Assembly: GCA_038501195.1 (NCBI GenBank)
Contig: JBBPUQ010000004.1
Coordinates: 2,480,001 to 2,544,000, forward strand
Direction of reading: 5' to 3'
From: Nemania diffusa
Lineage: Eukaryota > Ascomycota > Sordariomycetes > Xylariales > Xylariaceae
Length of the DNA stretch: 64,000 nucleotides
The notes below the pieces were generated by a model. That model had not been told where the DNA came from. It made no database searches and saw only the letters and a list, made by a program, of their open reading frames with translations. Numbering within the stretch: position 1 is the stretch's first letter; every line of letters starts with the position of its first letter. The translations under genes and the position numbers were made by a program. This document shows positions 28,788 to 43,795 of this stretch, piece by piece.

Positions 28788-31700
28788 GTTTTTTTTTAAA
28801 ATAATATAATTATTAAATTTAAATTAAAAATTTTATTTAATTAATTTATTTTTTTTATATTAAATTTTTTAAAGCTATATAATTTAATTAATAAATTTAT
28901 ATTTTTTATTTATTATTATTAATTATTAATTATTAACTATTAAAATAAATTAAATTTTTTTATAAAAAAAATAATAATTTATTATTAAATTTAATAATTA
29001 ATATTTTTATTATATTATTATATTTTTTTATAATAAATAAATATAATAATTTTTAATTAATATTTTTAAATTTTTTTATTAATTTATTTATTTAAATAAA
29101 TTTTATATTTTTTTTTTGTTAATTAGTTTTTAAATTTATAAATAATAATATTTTTTATTTATTATTATAAATATAATTATTAAAACTTTATATAAATTAT
29201 TTTATATTATTATTTTATAACTTTTATATTTTAAATTTTATTAATTAAAAAAGTTTTTAATTTTATAATTTATTATTATTATTTTTAAATTTTAACTTTA
29301 TAATTAGTTTTATTTATTTATTTATTTTTTTTATTTAAAAATTTTATAATATAAAAAATATAAATTAAATAAAATTTAATTATTAAAATATTAAATTTAT
29401 ATTAAAAATAACTTTTAATATAAAATAAATAAAATTTAATTTAATTATAACTTTTAATAAAAATATTTATAATTTATTTAAAATAAAAATTTTAAAACTA
29501 TTTATAAATTTTTATATATTTTTAAATTAATTAATAAAATAGCTTTAAATAAATTTTAAAAGTTTAAATATATATTTTTTAATAAAATTATTATTTAAAT
29601 TTAATAGTTTTTTATTTAACTTATAAAAAAAAAACTAAAAAATTATATATATAAACTTTTGTAAAAATAAATAAAATAGCTAAATTAAATTAAATATTTT
29701 AAATATTAATTAATCGATTTTTTAAAAGATTTAATTTTTTTTTTTTTTTATAAATTATAAAATTATTTTTATATAAATTAATAGTTTTAAATTATATTAA
29801 TTTTAATTTATTTTAACTTTTATAGTTTATATTTTTTAAAAATAAAAATAAAAATTTAAATTAAAAATATAAATTTATTAATTATAATATTTTATATTAA
29901 TAAAATTAAAACTAGTTTATTTAATATATAAATATTTATTAAATTTATTATAATAATTATTTTTATAATATATAAAATAATTAATATTATTTAAGTTATA
30001 AATAATTAAATTATATAAATAATAATATTAATTTAAATAAAATTTTAAATTAATTAAATAATAATTTTAAATTTATTTTATTTATTAGTTTTTTTATAAA
30101 AATTAAAAATTAATTATTTATATATTATAATATAAAATTAAACTATTTTATTTATTATATTAATATAAAAAAAGTTTTTAATTATTTTAATATTAATATT
30201 TTATTTAATAATAATTTTTTTAAAGCTAAATAATTTATATTATTAATATAAAAAAAAAACAATGATTTTTTATTAATTTTAAAAATTTTAAAAAAACTAT
30301 ATAATATAAATTTAATAAAAATTACAATATTATAATATAAAAAAAAAACAATATTATTTATTTTTTTTATAATAAAAAATAATATATAATTAATAATTAT
30401 ATTAACAATAAAATTAAATAATATAATAAAGTAAATTTTTTTTAAAAAAATTAACAAATATTATATATATATAATAGTTTTAATAAATATTTTAAAATTT
30501 ATATTTTAATAAAAAAAAATTAATAAAATATATTTATAAATTTATATTAATAAATTATTAAATATTATAAAATAATATATAAAAAATTTAAATAATATAA
30601 AAAATAAATAATATTATAAAAAAAATTAATTAAAAAAAATATTTAAAAAATCTAATAAATAAAATATATATTAATAAATAATATTAAATAAAATAAAATT
30701 AATTATAAAAATATATATAATTTTTTATATTTTTATAATTTTATTAATATTTATTTTTATTATAATTAATAATATAATTAATTTAAATTTAATAATTTAT
30801 TTATAACTATAGTAATTTTAAGTTAATTTTTTTAATTATTTTAAAAATTTAATAATAATAATTTTTTATTAACTTTAATAGCATTTAAAAAAAAACAACT
30901 TAATTAAAGCTTATATATTAATTTTAAAATATTTAAAATAAAAAATATAATAATTAATATAATAGTTATAGTAATTATTATAATAATTAAAACAACAATT
31001 AAAATAATAATAATTTTATTTTTAATATTTAAAATAATTTAAATTAATTAACTATTTTTTAAAATTAAAATAAATTTATAAATATTAATATAATAAAATA
31101 ATTAAATATAAAAACTATTAAAGTTTTTATTATTAATAAATAATTAATTATTTAAAATAAAAAAATTTATAATATTTATTTTATTTTTTATAAAAATTAT
31201 TTTTTTATTATAAATTAAATTAATATTTTTTAGTTTTTTTTAAATAATTTTAAATTATTATTTAAATTTTTTTTTTTTTTAATAATAAATATATATTTAC
31301 TATTAATTTAAAAAACAATTAAAGGAAATATTTTAAAAAAATATTTTATAAAAAAATATAATAATAACTTTTATAGTAAATAATATTTAACTTTTAATTA
31401 CTAATATATTTTTAATAAAAATAAAGTTTATTTTTATAAAATTAAATATATTATTTATTAATAATATATTAATTATAATATTATTAATATAATTTATTTA
31501 TAAATTATTATTTTTAAATAAAATATTAAAATAAATTAAATTTATTTTTTTAAATAAATTATTAAAATTAAATTTATTATTAAATTTAAATAATATATTT
31601 TTTGTTAAATTATTTATAAATGTAATAATAAATAATATAAAAATTAAAAATGTTTATATTATAAAATATATATAAAAAAATATATTTATATATTTTTTAA

Positions 31701-34700
31701 ATAAAAAAAAATATTTATAAACTAGTTTTTTTTATTTATAAATATTTAATTATATATTAAATAATATATTAAAAGTTTATATAAATATATATTTATTATT
31801 TAGTTTTATATTTTATAAACTTATTTATATAAATTTATATAAAAAATATAAATAAATTAAAAGTTTTTGTTTTATAAATAATAATAATATTTATTATATT
31901 ATTAAATATTAATAAATAGTTTTAAAAATAATTAGCTAATATATATTTTATAAATAAATTAAATTTTAAATATATTTTTAATATTAAATTTTTTAAATTT
32001 TATAAATTTAATATTAAATAAAAAAAAAAAAATTAAAATAATATTTTTTAATTAAAAAATTTAAAACAATTATTTTAAACAACTAGTTTTTTATTTAATA
32101 AAATAAAACTTTATAAAAATAAAATATTTATTATTTATATAATAAATAATTATTATATAAAACTAAATATAAATATAACAATTAAAGTTTAATATTTATA
32201 TTTTTTACTATATATAAATAAATATTTTATTATTTTTAAACTTATTAAAAATTTTATAAAAAATATTTTAAAATTTTTTATATATGTTATTATTAATAAA
32301 TAAAATAATAGATTTTTATTTATTAATTTTAAAATATAATTAATTATATTTTATAAAAATAATATATTAATTAATATTTAAATTAATAAAATTTATATTT
32401 TAATATAAATATAAACTATTTAAATAAAATAAAATAATTTTTAAATAATATCATTATTAAATATTTTTAAAATTTAAAAAAATAATAATAAAAATAATAA
32501 ATTAAATAATTAATATAACTATAGTTATTTTTTGAATTTTTTCGATTTATTACATTTTATATTATTAAAGTTTTTTAAAATTAATATAATTAAAATTAAT
32601 ATTTTTTAAAATTAATTATAAAAAATTTTATATAAATTTAAATAAGTTTTTAATAAATTAATATATTTTTTTTATAATAAATTTAATTATTTTAATAATA
32701 AAATTAAAATATTTATAAAATTTAAACAAAAATAAATTTAAAAAACTTTTATTAATAATTATATTAATAAAATATAAAAAATTAGAAAATAATAAATTTA
32801 ATTTTAAATTTTTTTTATAATTATAAAGTTATTAAATTTATATTTTTAAATTAATTAATATTTATTATATTTTTAATATTTTTAATTTAAAAAAAATTTA
32901 AATTTAAAATTATTATTAATTTATATAAAGTTAATATTAAAATAATCAATAATATATATATTTTTTTTTAATAAAATAATATTTTTAATACTTTTTATAG
33001 TTTTATTGTTTTTATTGTTATAAATATTATAAAAGTTTTTTTTCAACAATTAATATTAATAAAAAATAAATAAAAAAAATAAAATTATTTTAATAGTTTT
33101 TAAAAAATATTAAAAGTTATTTAAATATATTTTAACTTTATAAAAATAAATTAAAAAAATATAAAAAATTTTAAAAACTAAAGTTTATAAAATTATTAAA
33201 TTAATATATTTAAATTATATTAAATTATATATTTTTTATATTAATTTTAATTATTTATATAAAATTAATATCATAATGTATTAAATTTAAAAAAATAATA
33301 AACTATATTTTTTTTTTTTTTTTTTTTATATTTTTAAGTTAAAAAAACTATATTTTAATATTTATAAAATTAAAATTTATAATTTAATATAATTTTTAAA
33401 AAAGCTAATATATTTTTTAAATTATAATAATATTTATATTTATTTAAATTATAATATTATTATTTAATTATTTATAAATATAAATAATTAATTAAAAGTT
33501 TTAAATTAATTTAAAATTTAACAATTATTTTTTTTATATTTTGTTTATAAATTAAAAATTATATATATTTTTAGTTTTAATTTTATAAATATAAATATAT
33601 TATTTCAACTTTTTAAATATAAGTTAAAATTTAATTTTATATTTAAAACAATATAATTTTTAATTATTATAAAATTTTAAATAAAACAATAATAAGCTAT
33701 ATATAATTTTTTATTATAAAATTATTTTTTAATTTTAATAATATAATAAATTAAAACTTTAGTTATATTATTATTATAAAATAATTTATTATTAAATAAT
33801 AACTTTATTTTTTTATAAATTAAAATTTATTTATAAAATTTTAATAAATTTATTATAATATTATTATATATATTAAATAAATTAATATAAACTATTGCTA
33901 CTAGTTATAAAAAAAATAAAAGTTTTAAAATAGTTTATAATAAATTTATATAACAATAGTAAAATTTTAAAAATAAAAAGTTTTAAATTTTATATTTTAT
34001 TTTTTTTGTTTTAATTTTTAAATTATATTTATATATTTTATAAATTTAAAAATTAACTAATTTATTACATTAACTTTTTAATAAATATATATTTTATATA
34101 TAATATATAATAATTAAATATATATAAAAATATAATATATATATTATTTTTTATATTTTTTTATTTCTTTTTTAAATATAAAAATATTTATTGCTAATTA
34201 TATTTGTAATATTTATTTTAAATATATAAATGTTAAAATAAACTAAATTAAATTATTTAATAATTTATATTTTATTTTTTGTTTTTTATATAGATTTTAT
34301 TATTAAATTGTTAATTTTTAAAAAAAGTAATAATATTTTTTTTTTATTGTTAATAAAATATTTAAATTTATAAAAATAATAGTTAATAAATTTATTTATA
34401 TTTTTAAATAATAAATTAAAGTTTATATTAAATATATTTATATTAATTAAAACTTTTTAAATATATTTATTTTAAATATAAATTTTAAATTTATTTTTAA
34501 TTTATAAATAGCTTTTTATAAAACTATTTAAATTAATATAAAAGTTATTATTATTTATTATTATTTTATAAATAAATAAACTAAACATATAGTTTAAATA
34601 TTTATAATTAATATAGTTATTTTTTTAAATTTTAAATTTAATTTTAATAGTTAAAAGTTATATTTTTTTTATATTATTTATTATTTTAATATTTTTATAT

Positions 34701-36010
34701 TAATTATTATTATTAAAAATCTTTTCGAAATTTTTTATAGTTATTAATTTAAAACTTTTTTATTTATAAATTTTATTTTAAATATAAATTTTAATATTAT
34801 ATAATAGATTTTATAATAAAAAGTTATAAATATAATAATATTAATATAAGTTTATATAAAAATTTATTATAATAATTTATATAAATAATTATTAAAATTA
34901 ATAAAAAATAATATAGTTTATATTAAATTAATTAAATTAAATTATATAAAATATTATTTTAATTATTAAATTAAATTTAGTTTTTATAAAATAAAATTAT
35001 TTTTTATTAAAAAAATCTTTAAGTTATTTAAATATTATATTAAATTATTAATTTAATTAAAATAAAATTTAAATATATTTATTAAAAATTTTATATTTAT
35101 TTAATTTAATAAATTTAATTAGTTATAGCTTAAAATAAACAAAATAATAAATAATAAATAAAAAAAGTTTATTATTAAAGTTATAAAAAATTATTTTATT
35201 ATAAAAAAATTAAACGATATAATATTATAATTATATTATAAAATAAAATAAATAAATTATAAAAAATATATATAAAAATTTGTTATAATTTTATATAAAA
35301 ATATTTTTTATATATTTATAAATTATTATAAATATATATTTATTACAGTTTATTTTATTAATTTATTTTTTTATAACTTTTATATTTTATTGTTTAATAT
35401 AAATTTTTAAACTATATATATAGTTTAATTATATTGTTATTTATATAATTATTTTTATTTTTATTTTTATATATATATATTTTTTTATTTTTAATATTTA
35501 TATATATATTATATTTTATTACTAAGTTATTTTAGTTTTTTTTTTTATTTATTTTTATATATATATAATAAACTATATATTTTTTAATATATTATTAATT
35601 AAATTATTTATATTAATATTTTTTATAGCAAAAAAAAAATAATTATAAAAAAATTTATTAATTATAATTAATAATAAAAATTTTATTTTTTATAATTTTT
35701 AAATTATAAACTAAATATTTTATAAATTTAAATTAAAATTAAAATTAAAATATTAATAAAATATTTAATTTTAAAACTTTATAATCAAAAGTATTTTTAA
35801 TTTTAATTATATAATAAAAATAAATTTAAATAATACTTTTAATTATTTTTATATTTTTATTAATTATATTATAAATCAGTTATTAGTTTATAAATTAGTT
35901 TATTTATTAAAATATTTACTAATAATAAAACTAATAATTATATAATTTTTTTTAAATATAAAGCAAACTTTTATATTTAATTAATATTATTAAAAAATAT
36001 ATTAATTTTT

Positions 36011-36175
36011 TAACTAATATTTACTTAGAGAATTTTATAAAAAGCCGCTTTACTAGTTCATTTTTTAACTAATATTTATTTAACAAATTTTATAAAAAGC
36101 TATTTTACTAATTAGCTTTTTAGCCAATATTTATTTAAAAAATTTTATAAAAAACCGCTTTATTATTTATTCTAG
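36011..36175. repeat. Three tandem 55-bp repeats
   Basis: Units start at 36,011, 36,066 and 36,121, each opening TAACTAATATTTA or AGCCAATATTTA and containing AATTTTATAAAAA followed by RCCGCTTTA or GCTATTTTA. The first and third keep CCGC while the second has CTAT at that place, a pattern expected from C-to-T and G-to-A mutation of a former CCGC-bearing unit. The island is richer in G and C than its surroundings. Confidence 0.8.
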
Positions 36176-36770
36176 TTTTAATATATAAAAAAAACTTATT
36201 TAAGTTCAATTTAATATTTTTTTTATTATAAAATTTAAAAATTAAAAGATTTATTAATATAATATATTAATATATTTAAAGTTTAAGTTTTTTAATATTA
36301 TAATATTTTAAGCTTATATAATAAATAATTAAATAATATTAACAAAATAATTATATTTTTAAATATATAAACTTTTTTAATTATTATATATAATAAAGCT
36401 TATTTAAAAAAACAGTATTAATTTAATAAATAAAATATTAAATAGTAATATTTAAAAAACTATAATATAAAAATATTATTTAAACTAATATAAATTTAAA
36501 TTTTTATATTTTAAAAATATTTAAATTATAAATTTTGATTATATTATTAAAATTTATAAAAAATATTATTTTATTATTTAATTAAATAAAACATAAATTA
36601 AAATATATTTTTATATAATTTAATATTTATAAAAATTAATAAAATAACAAAGATTTATTAAAATAATATAATATATAAACAATTAATATAATAAAAAAAA
36701 AAAAGAATAGCAGTTTTATAAATTTATTTAATTTTATATATGATTTTTTTAGCTTGTTATTTTATATATT

Positions 36771-36774
<4 letters not shown>

Positions 36775-36835
<61 letters not shown>

Positions 36836-36860
36836 TTTTTTTTTTTTTTTTTTTTTTTTT
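36775..36860. repeat. Very long poly-T tract
   Basis: Fifty-nine T, one A and twenty-six T follow each other without other bases. It may be a poly-A tail of a minus-strand retroposon insertion, or a replication-slippage tract. It is a likely assembly or sequencing weak point. Confidence 0.9.
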
Positions 36861-39800
36861 GCTTTTTTAAACAAACAACTTAATTAATCAAATAATATTA
36901 TCGTTATAAATATAAAGTTTTATATTTATTAAAAAAACATTATTATTTTTATTTTTTATATTAAATTTTTTAATTTATTTTATTTAAAATATTAGATTTA
37001 ATTTTTATATATATAAAAAAACTATTAATATTATTAATTTAAATATTTTTATATTTTTATAAATATTTAAATATTTTATTTTTTTTATAAATATATATTT
37101 GCTATTTTTTATATAAATATATATTTATAATATTTTTATAATAAAAAAAACATAACAATTAATAAATATAATAAACAAACGCTATAGTATATAAAAACAG
37201 CAATTTTATATAAAATTTATTTATATTTATATTATAGCTTTTTTTTATAGCTTTTTTTTATATATATTTACTTTTAGTATTAATTAATTTTAATTTTTTT
37301 TATATTATTTAGCTATTTTTATATTATTATATTTTTTATATTATTTTTTTATATAAATCGATTTTAATATTTTTTTATTTATTACTAAATTTATTTAATA
37401 AAATATTTAAATTTGCAATTATAATATTAAATAACTAAATATAATATTGTAAATTTTATTAATAACAGTAATATATAGTACAATATAAAGTAAAAAAAAA
37501 AACAATAAAAAAAAACAAATAATTATAATTTTTTTATAAATTTTAATTTAGTTAATTTAAATATTATAAATAATTTTTATAAAATCAACATTATTATTTT
37601 TATTTAAATTAATATAGCTTTTATTTTTTTTTATTATTATTTTTATTAAAATATTTATTTATTAATATTAATTTATATTAAATAATAAATAAAAAACTAT
37701 TTTTATTATTTTTATTGTTTTTTTTGTTTTTTAAAAAAAAAAAAAACTTTTTTATTGTTTTTATTATTTTAATTATTAAATATAATAATTAAATATTTTA
37801 ACTATATAATAAACTTATATTTTTAAAACATTTTCTTTATATATTTTTATATTAATAGTTTATATTAAATAATAAAAATAAATCATTTTTTGTTTTTAAT
37901 ACTACTTTTAAATCTTTATTTTTAATATTATTTAATTTTTATTAAGATTTATATATAAAATTTAAATTAATATTTACTTTTATATATAAAACTTTAATAT
38001 TTTATAATATTATAAAACAATTTATTATTAATTTCTAATAATATAAATAAATATTTTTTATTTATTGAAATTTTTATATAAATTAAAATATTTATATTTA
38101 TTAGATATTTTTTTATTTTATTAGTATTATTTTTAATTTTAATAATATATTTTTATAAACTAATTTTAATAATATATTTATTATTGAAAATTTAAAAAAT
38201 ATTACTATTTATAAACTTAAAAACTTTTAGTTTTAAATTTTTACTTTTAAATTTAAATATAACTTTGTTTTTTATTATATATTTTATATAAAAATATATC
38301 AGTTTTTATATAATAATAAAAAGCTTTTTTAGTTATTTTTTTTTATTAATAATTAATGTTATATTTATTTTATAAATAATTAAAAAGTTATAATAATATT
38401 TATAATAAACTATAATAATAAAATAAATTTTATTTATATAAACGCTATATATAATAAATTTTTTTATTAAATTTATACTTTTATTAAATATAATTTTATT
38501 TATTATTAAATATATAAAGTTATTTAAATTTTTTATATTAATTATAGTTTTTAATATTATAAATTTAAATATAAAAATTGTTTTATTAAATAATATTTTA
38601 TATATTAAAACAAAATATATTAATAAATAAAATGTTTTAATGTTTTATAATTATAACTAATAAATAATTATTAACTTTTAAATAAAATTTATTATAAAAT
38701 ATATTATAATATAAAATATAATATTTTTAATTTTGCAAATATTAATATTTTAGTATATTTAAAAAAGAAAATCAACAAATAATAAATATATAAAAACTAA
38801 CTTAAATAAAAATTTAATAAATCAAGTTAATTTAAGTTTTATTATATATTATTTTTTTTTACTGCAGTTATAAATATTTTTATAATATTTTTCGATATTA
38901 TAAAAAAACAAAAACAAATTTAAATAATATTTATATTTTTTATATTATATTATAATAACTATATTATTTTATTAATATAAAACTAAATGTTAAATTTGTA
39001 AATATAAATCAAAATAAATAATATAAATAAAAAAATTAAAACAATTTAGCTGTTTTATTTATATTACTTTTAAAATAAACAATATAATATTATTTTTATA
39101 AATATTTATTTTAACTATATTATATTTTTAGCTATATTATTTATTATTAAAATAAATCTTAACTTTTTAGTTTAATTTGCTATTAATTATATTTACACTA
39201 TTTTTTTTATAATTTTACTTTTTATATAAATTTTAAATATTATTTTCTAGCTTTTAAAATATATTATAAAAATTTATTATATTTAATAAAAAAAGCAATA
39301 TTATAAACTTTAACAAATATAAAACAAAAAATGTAAAAATATATATAAGCTTTTTATAAATTAATTTTAATTTTAAAATATAGCGATTTAATTTTATATT
39401 TGTTTTTTTATATTATTATAAAAGCTATATAATATATAAATATTATTTAATAAAAAATATTAATATTAAATTATTAATTTATATAAAAATATTTAAATTA
39501 ATTATATTTTATTAAAAGTTTTTACTAAATTTAATAATATTTTATTAAATTATTAAATAGCTTTATATTATTAAAAATATTAAAAGATTTAAATAGTAAT
39601 ATTTAAACAATTTATTTAATTAATAATAGTAATTTATAAAAAATATAAATATAATAAAAAAATCACTATTTATATAAAACATAAAAAGTTTATAACTTTT
39701 TATATATTAAACTTTATTTAAAATTTAAATTTTTTATATAATATAAAATAGCTGTTTATTTTTATAAATAATAAATTAAAGTTTGTTATTTTATTTTATT

Positions 39801-41240
39801 TAAAAAACTAGTTTTATATTAAGTTTTATAATTTCAAATTTATTTAATATAATATAAAAACTAATAATTTATTTAAATAAAACATCGAAATTATTATTAA
39901 ATATATTATTAATACTAAAGAATATAGCAAAAATTTTAATAAATTTAATATATAAAAAGCAATTATATATTAAGCTTTAAATAAAATCTATTATTATAAT
40001 AATATTATTATATTTAATTAATAAACAATATTTATTAAATAATATTTTAAATTATTATTATAAAATAAAATTAAAAATAATTTTGATTATTTTATTATAT
40101 AATATAATTAAATTAATAGTTTTATTATTAAATATATTTATAAATATATTTTCTATATATTTTAAAACTTTAAACTAAAACTTTTGCTATATAGTGCTAT
40201 ATATATAACTATATTATAAAAATAAAAATTAGTCGAAATATTAACATTTTATATTAAAACATTTAAAATATTAAAATAATTAAAATTATAAAATAAAATA
40301 TTATTAATAAAAATTAAAATATTTATTATTAATATTTTAAAAAAATTCGATATTAATAAATATTTTTAATAGTTAGTAGCTAATATAACTAAATTTCTTT
40401 TTAAAGTTTTATTTTTATAAATAATTTATAAATAAATAATAATAATTTAAATTAAAACTATAATTAAAATAATTATAAATTTTTATAAACTTATAAATAA
40501 TATTAAATTTATATAATATTTTATTAATTTTAACAATTAAAATTTTATATATTTTAATATTATAATTTATTTAATATTTTATTATATTTTTAAAAAAATA
40601 GCTAATATTTTATTTAAATAATATATTATTACAATATTAATATAAAATTAATTTTAAAAGCTTATTTTAGTTTTAATTGTTATTAAATTTATATTAAATT
40701 TAATAAATATAAATATAATAATAAAAATTTAAAAATAATAATTTAAAAAATTAATTAATTATTTAAATTAATAAATAATATAATAAAATATTATTTAAAT
40801 AAATTTAAACTATATATTTAAATAAATTTTTTGATTTAATTTTAATTAATAAATATTTATTTTTAATAAAAACGAAATATTTTTTTATAATATAAAAATA
40901 TTATTAAATTATTTTAAAAATAATAAAATATATATAGCAGTTGTTTTATTTTTATTATTATTTTAATTTAATATATTAATATTTATAAAAATATTAACAC
41001 TAGTTTTTTTTCATTTTTTTTAAAACTAATAATTTAATTTTTAAAAAATTAACTATAGCTTTAAATAAATAAAAAAAAAAAAAATCTAATTAAAAAAAGT
41101 TTAAATTATAAATTTATAAAATTAATTAATTAAAAAACTATATTATAAATATTTTAATATATTTATAATATTATAATTTTAAATATAAAAAATAAATCGT
41201 TTTATTTTATAAATATATTAATTAACCAAATAAAAAAAAA

Positions 41241-41300
41241 ACTAATAAAAAAAAAACTAATAAAAAAAAAACTAATAAAAAAAAAACTAATAAAAATTAA
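41241..41300. repeat. 15-bp A-rich minisatellite, four units
   Basis: ACTAATAAAAAAAAA is repeated at starts 41,241, 41,256, 41,271 and 41,286 almost without change. Such identity between units in this heavily mutated block suggests recent slippage. Confidence 0.85.
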
Positions 41301-43388
41301 TTTATTAAAAACAAAAATTGAAAAAACAATATAAATAATAGTTAAAAAAACATAAATATATTTAATATATAAAACTTAATATAAAATAAAAACAAATTAA
41401 TTAAATTAGCTAATATAATAATAATTAATATATTTATAAAAATTATTTTAAAATTTAATAAAACTTTAGTAATTTTATTTAATATTATTATTATAATAAT
41501 AAAAAATAATAAACAATTAAATAATATTTTTATTACAATTTTTATATTTTTTATATATTAAACTTATATATAAAACATTTTATTATTTAAAAATTATTAA
41601 TTTTATAAACTTTTTTATTTTTTATAAAAAAAAACAAAAAAAAATTTACTTTTTAACTAAAATATTGTTAATTTTTTAAACTTTTAAAAGTTTATATATA
41701 AAATTATTAAAATAGCTAATAAAATATATATATTAATTTTAATAATATTTTATTTATTAAAGTTATTATTAAAAATTATTTTTTAAATATTTAAATATAA
41801 TCGATTTAATATTAATATATAAATAATTTATATTATATTTAATATTTAATAATATAACTTTTAATTTTAAAATATTAATAATATTAAATAATATTTTAAA
41901 GCTATAACTAATTTTATTATATAATTATTTATAAATGTTATTATAATTATTTATATATTTTTTATAATTAATATTATAAATAAATTAATAATATTTAAAT
42001 TTTTATAAATTAATAAAACATTTTAAATTATCGAATTTTTTATTTTAATTTTATTTACTTTATTTTTTAAAATTATAATTAAATTGTTTATTAAAAATAT
42101 AAAACAACTTTTTTTTTTAGTTTTTATAACTAATATATATTTTTTTAAAACTAAAAAATAATATTTTTTAAATTTATTTGTTTTATAATTAAAACTTATT
42201 TTTATAATATAAAAAATTTATTTAAACATATTTTAATAGTTTTAATTAAATATTAATTATAAAGCTTTTAAAAATATTTCTGTTTTTATTAATAAAGTTT
42301 TTTATAATAATATAATATATAAAAACTAAATTATTTTTAAAAATTAATTTAATATTTATTTTTATAATATTAAAATAAATAAAATATAATAATTTTTATA
42401 AAAATTTATTGTTAATATTATTTAAAGCTTTTTTATTTTTTTAAATATAAATAAAAAATATAAAATATTTATTAATATTAGTTTTATTAATAATATATAT
42501 ATATAGCTTGTTATTTAAATTATTATATTAATTTTTAAATTTAATTTATATATAATTATTTTATTGTTTAATAATTTAAATAAATATATTAAAATTATTA
42601 TTATATTATTATATAATATATAAATTATTAATATTAAATAATATTTCAATTAATTATATATTAATAAATAAATTTTTAATTTAATTAAAATTTATATAAA
42701 AATTAAAATTTAAAATAGCAAATATAATATTTATATTATCGATTTTATTAAAATATTAAAACTAAAATTTTTTAAAAATTTTAAATTAAATTTATTACTT
42801 TTTACAAAAACATTTTTTATTAATATATAAATTATTAATACAATAGTTTAAAAAAAATCGAATTTTTATATAAAATTTAAATAAGTTTTATAATTACAAC
42901 AATTTAAATATTATTATATTAAATATAATATAGTTTATATTTATTTAAATAAAAAGTTTTAATAAAAAAACTTATATTATAAAAATTACTATAACTATTA
43001 TAATATTTTTATTTATATAATAAATAAATATAATAATTGTAAATTATAATATTATATTTATAACTATATTATTAATTTAAAACTTTTTACAAAAATTTTA
43101 GTTTAGTTGTAACTTTTTTATTTTTAATATATATATTAAATTTTTTTATTTAATTATATTTAAAAGTTTTATAAAATTTTTAAAAAGTTTAAAAATAAAT
43201 AAAACAATTTTTTATTAAAAACTTTTTAAACTAAATTTAATATAAACATCGATTTTATAAATTAATATATTATATAATATTAAATCAATTATTAAAAATA
43301 TAAATAGTTTAAAAAAAAACAAAATATAACATTTAAAAAAAAAATATTAGCAAATAAATTTAATAATATAAACTAATATTTAAATATT

Positions 43389-43459
43389 AATAAATTTATT
43401 TAAACTTTTTATTTAAAATAACTAAAATATATAGCTTAATTAATTAAATATATAAATTA
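43389..43459. repeat. Satellite unit left of the third LTR element
   Basis: This stretch of about 71 bp, containing TTATTTAAAATAACTAAAAT and TTAATTAATTAAATATATAA, ends exactly where the left LTR begins. A near-copy starts right after the right LTR. Together with the repeats at 49,337-49,515, it suggests the retroelement entered a tandem A+T satellite at a unit junction. Confidence 0.7.
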
Positions 43460-43595
43460 TATTAAACTAATGATTTAACAAAACTTATATATATATATTA
43501 AATATATATAACTAAAACTTAAACTAAAACCTTTATTAAATAACTAAATAAATAAAAAATACAAAAACTTATTAAAATTTATAAAACTTATAAAT

Positions 43596-43648
<53 letters not shown>

Positions 43649-43795
43649 CTTATATACGACTTTTTTAATTATATTTTCTTTTGTAAAATATATATACAAA
43701 TTAATATAAAACTTTAAAACTTAAAAATAGATTTTAAACTTTATAAATTAATCCGAATTTTTATATATATATATATATATAAAGTTTTATTAATA
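43460..43795 (+). repeat. Left LTR of the third element
   Basis: It shares its whole length with 49,029-49,336. It keeps several G/C sites (for example CCGAA at about 43,752 and ACGAC at about 43,657) that read A or T in the right copy, so the copies mutated unequally. Confidence 0.82.
43598..43643. repeat. (TA)n microsatellite within the LTR
   Basis: About 23 uninterrupted TA units. The matching tract in the right LTR (near 49,165-49,185) is only about half as long, so the tract expanded or contracted after insertion. Confidence 0.9.

Noticed and set aside
30182..30457. 91-residue open frame on the minus strand inside the A+T block
   Set aside because: It consists almost only of I, F, L, N, K and Y as dictated by base composition, has no known motif, and its length is marginal but possible by chance in 50 kb.
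31440..31560. Possible Copia-type RT box (YINNIIIN) on the minus strand
   Set aside because: The box and a following IK-rich stretch resemble Copia RT, but one conserved glycine position would need a transversion and no terminal repeats could be paired, so it is not listed as a feature.
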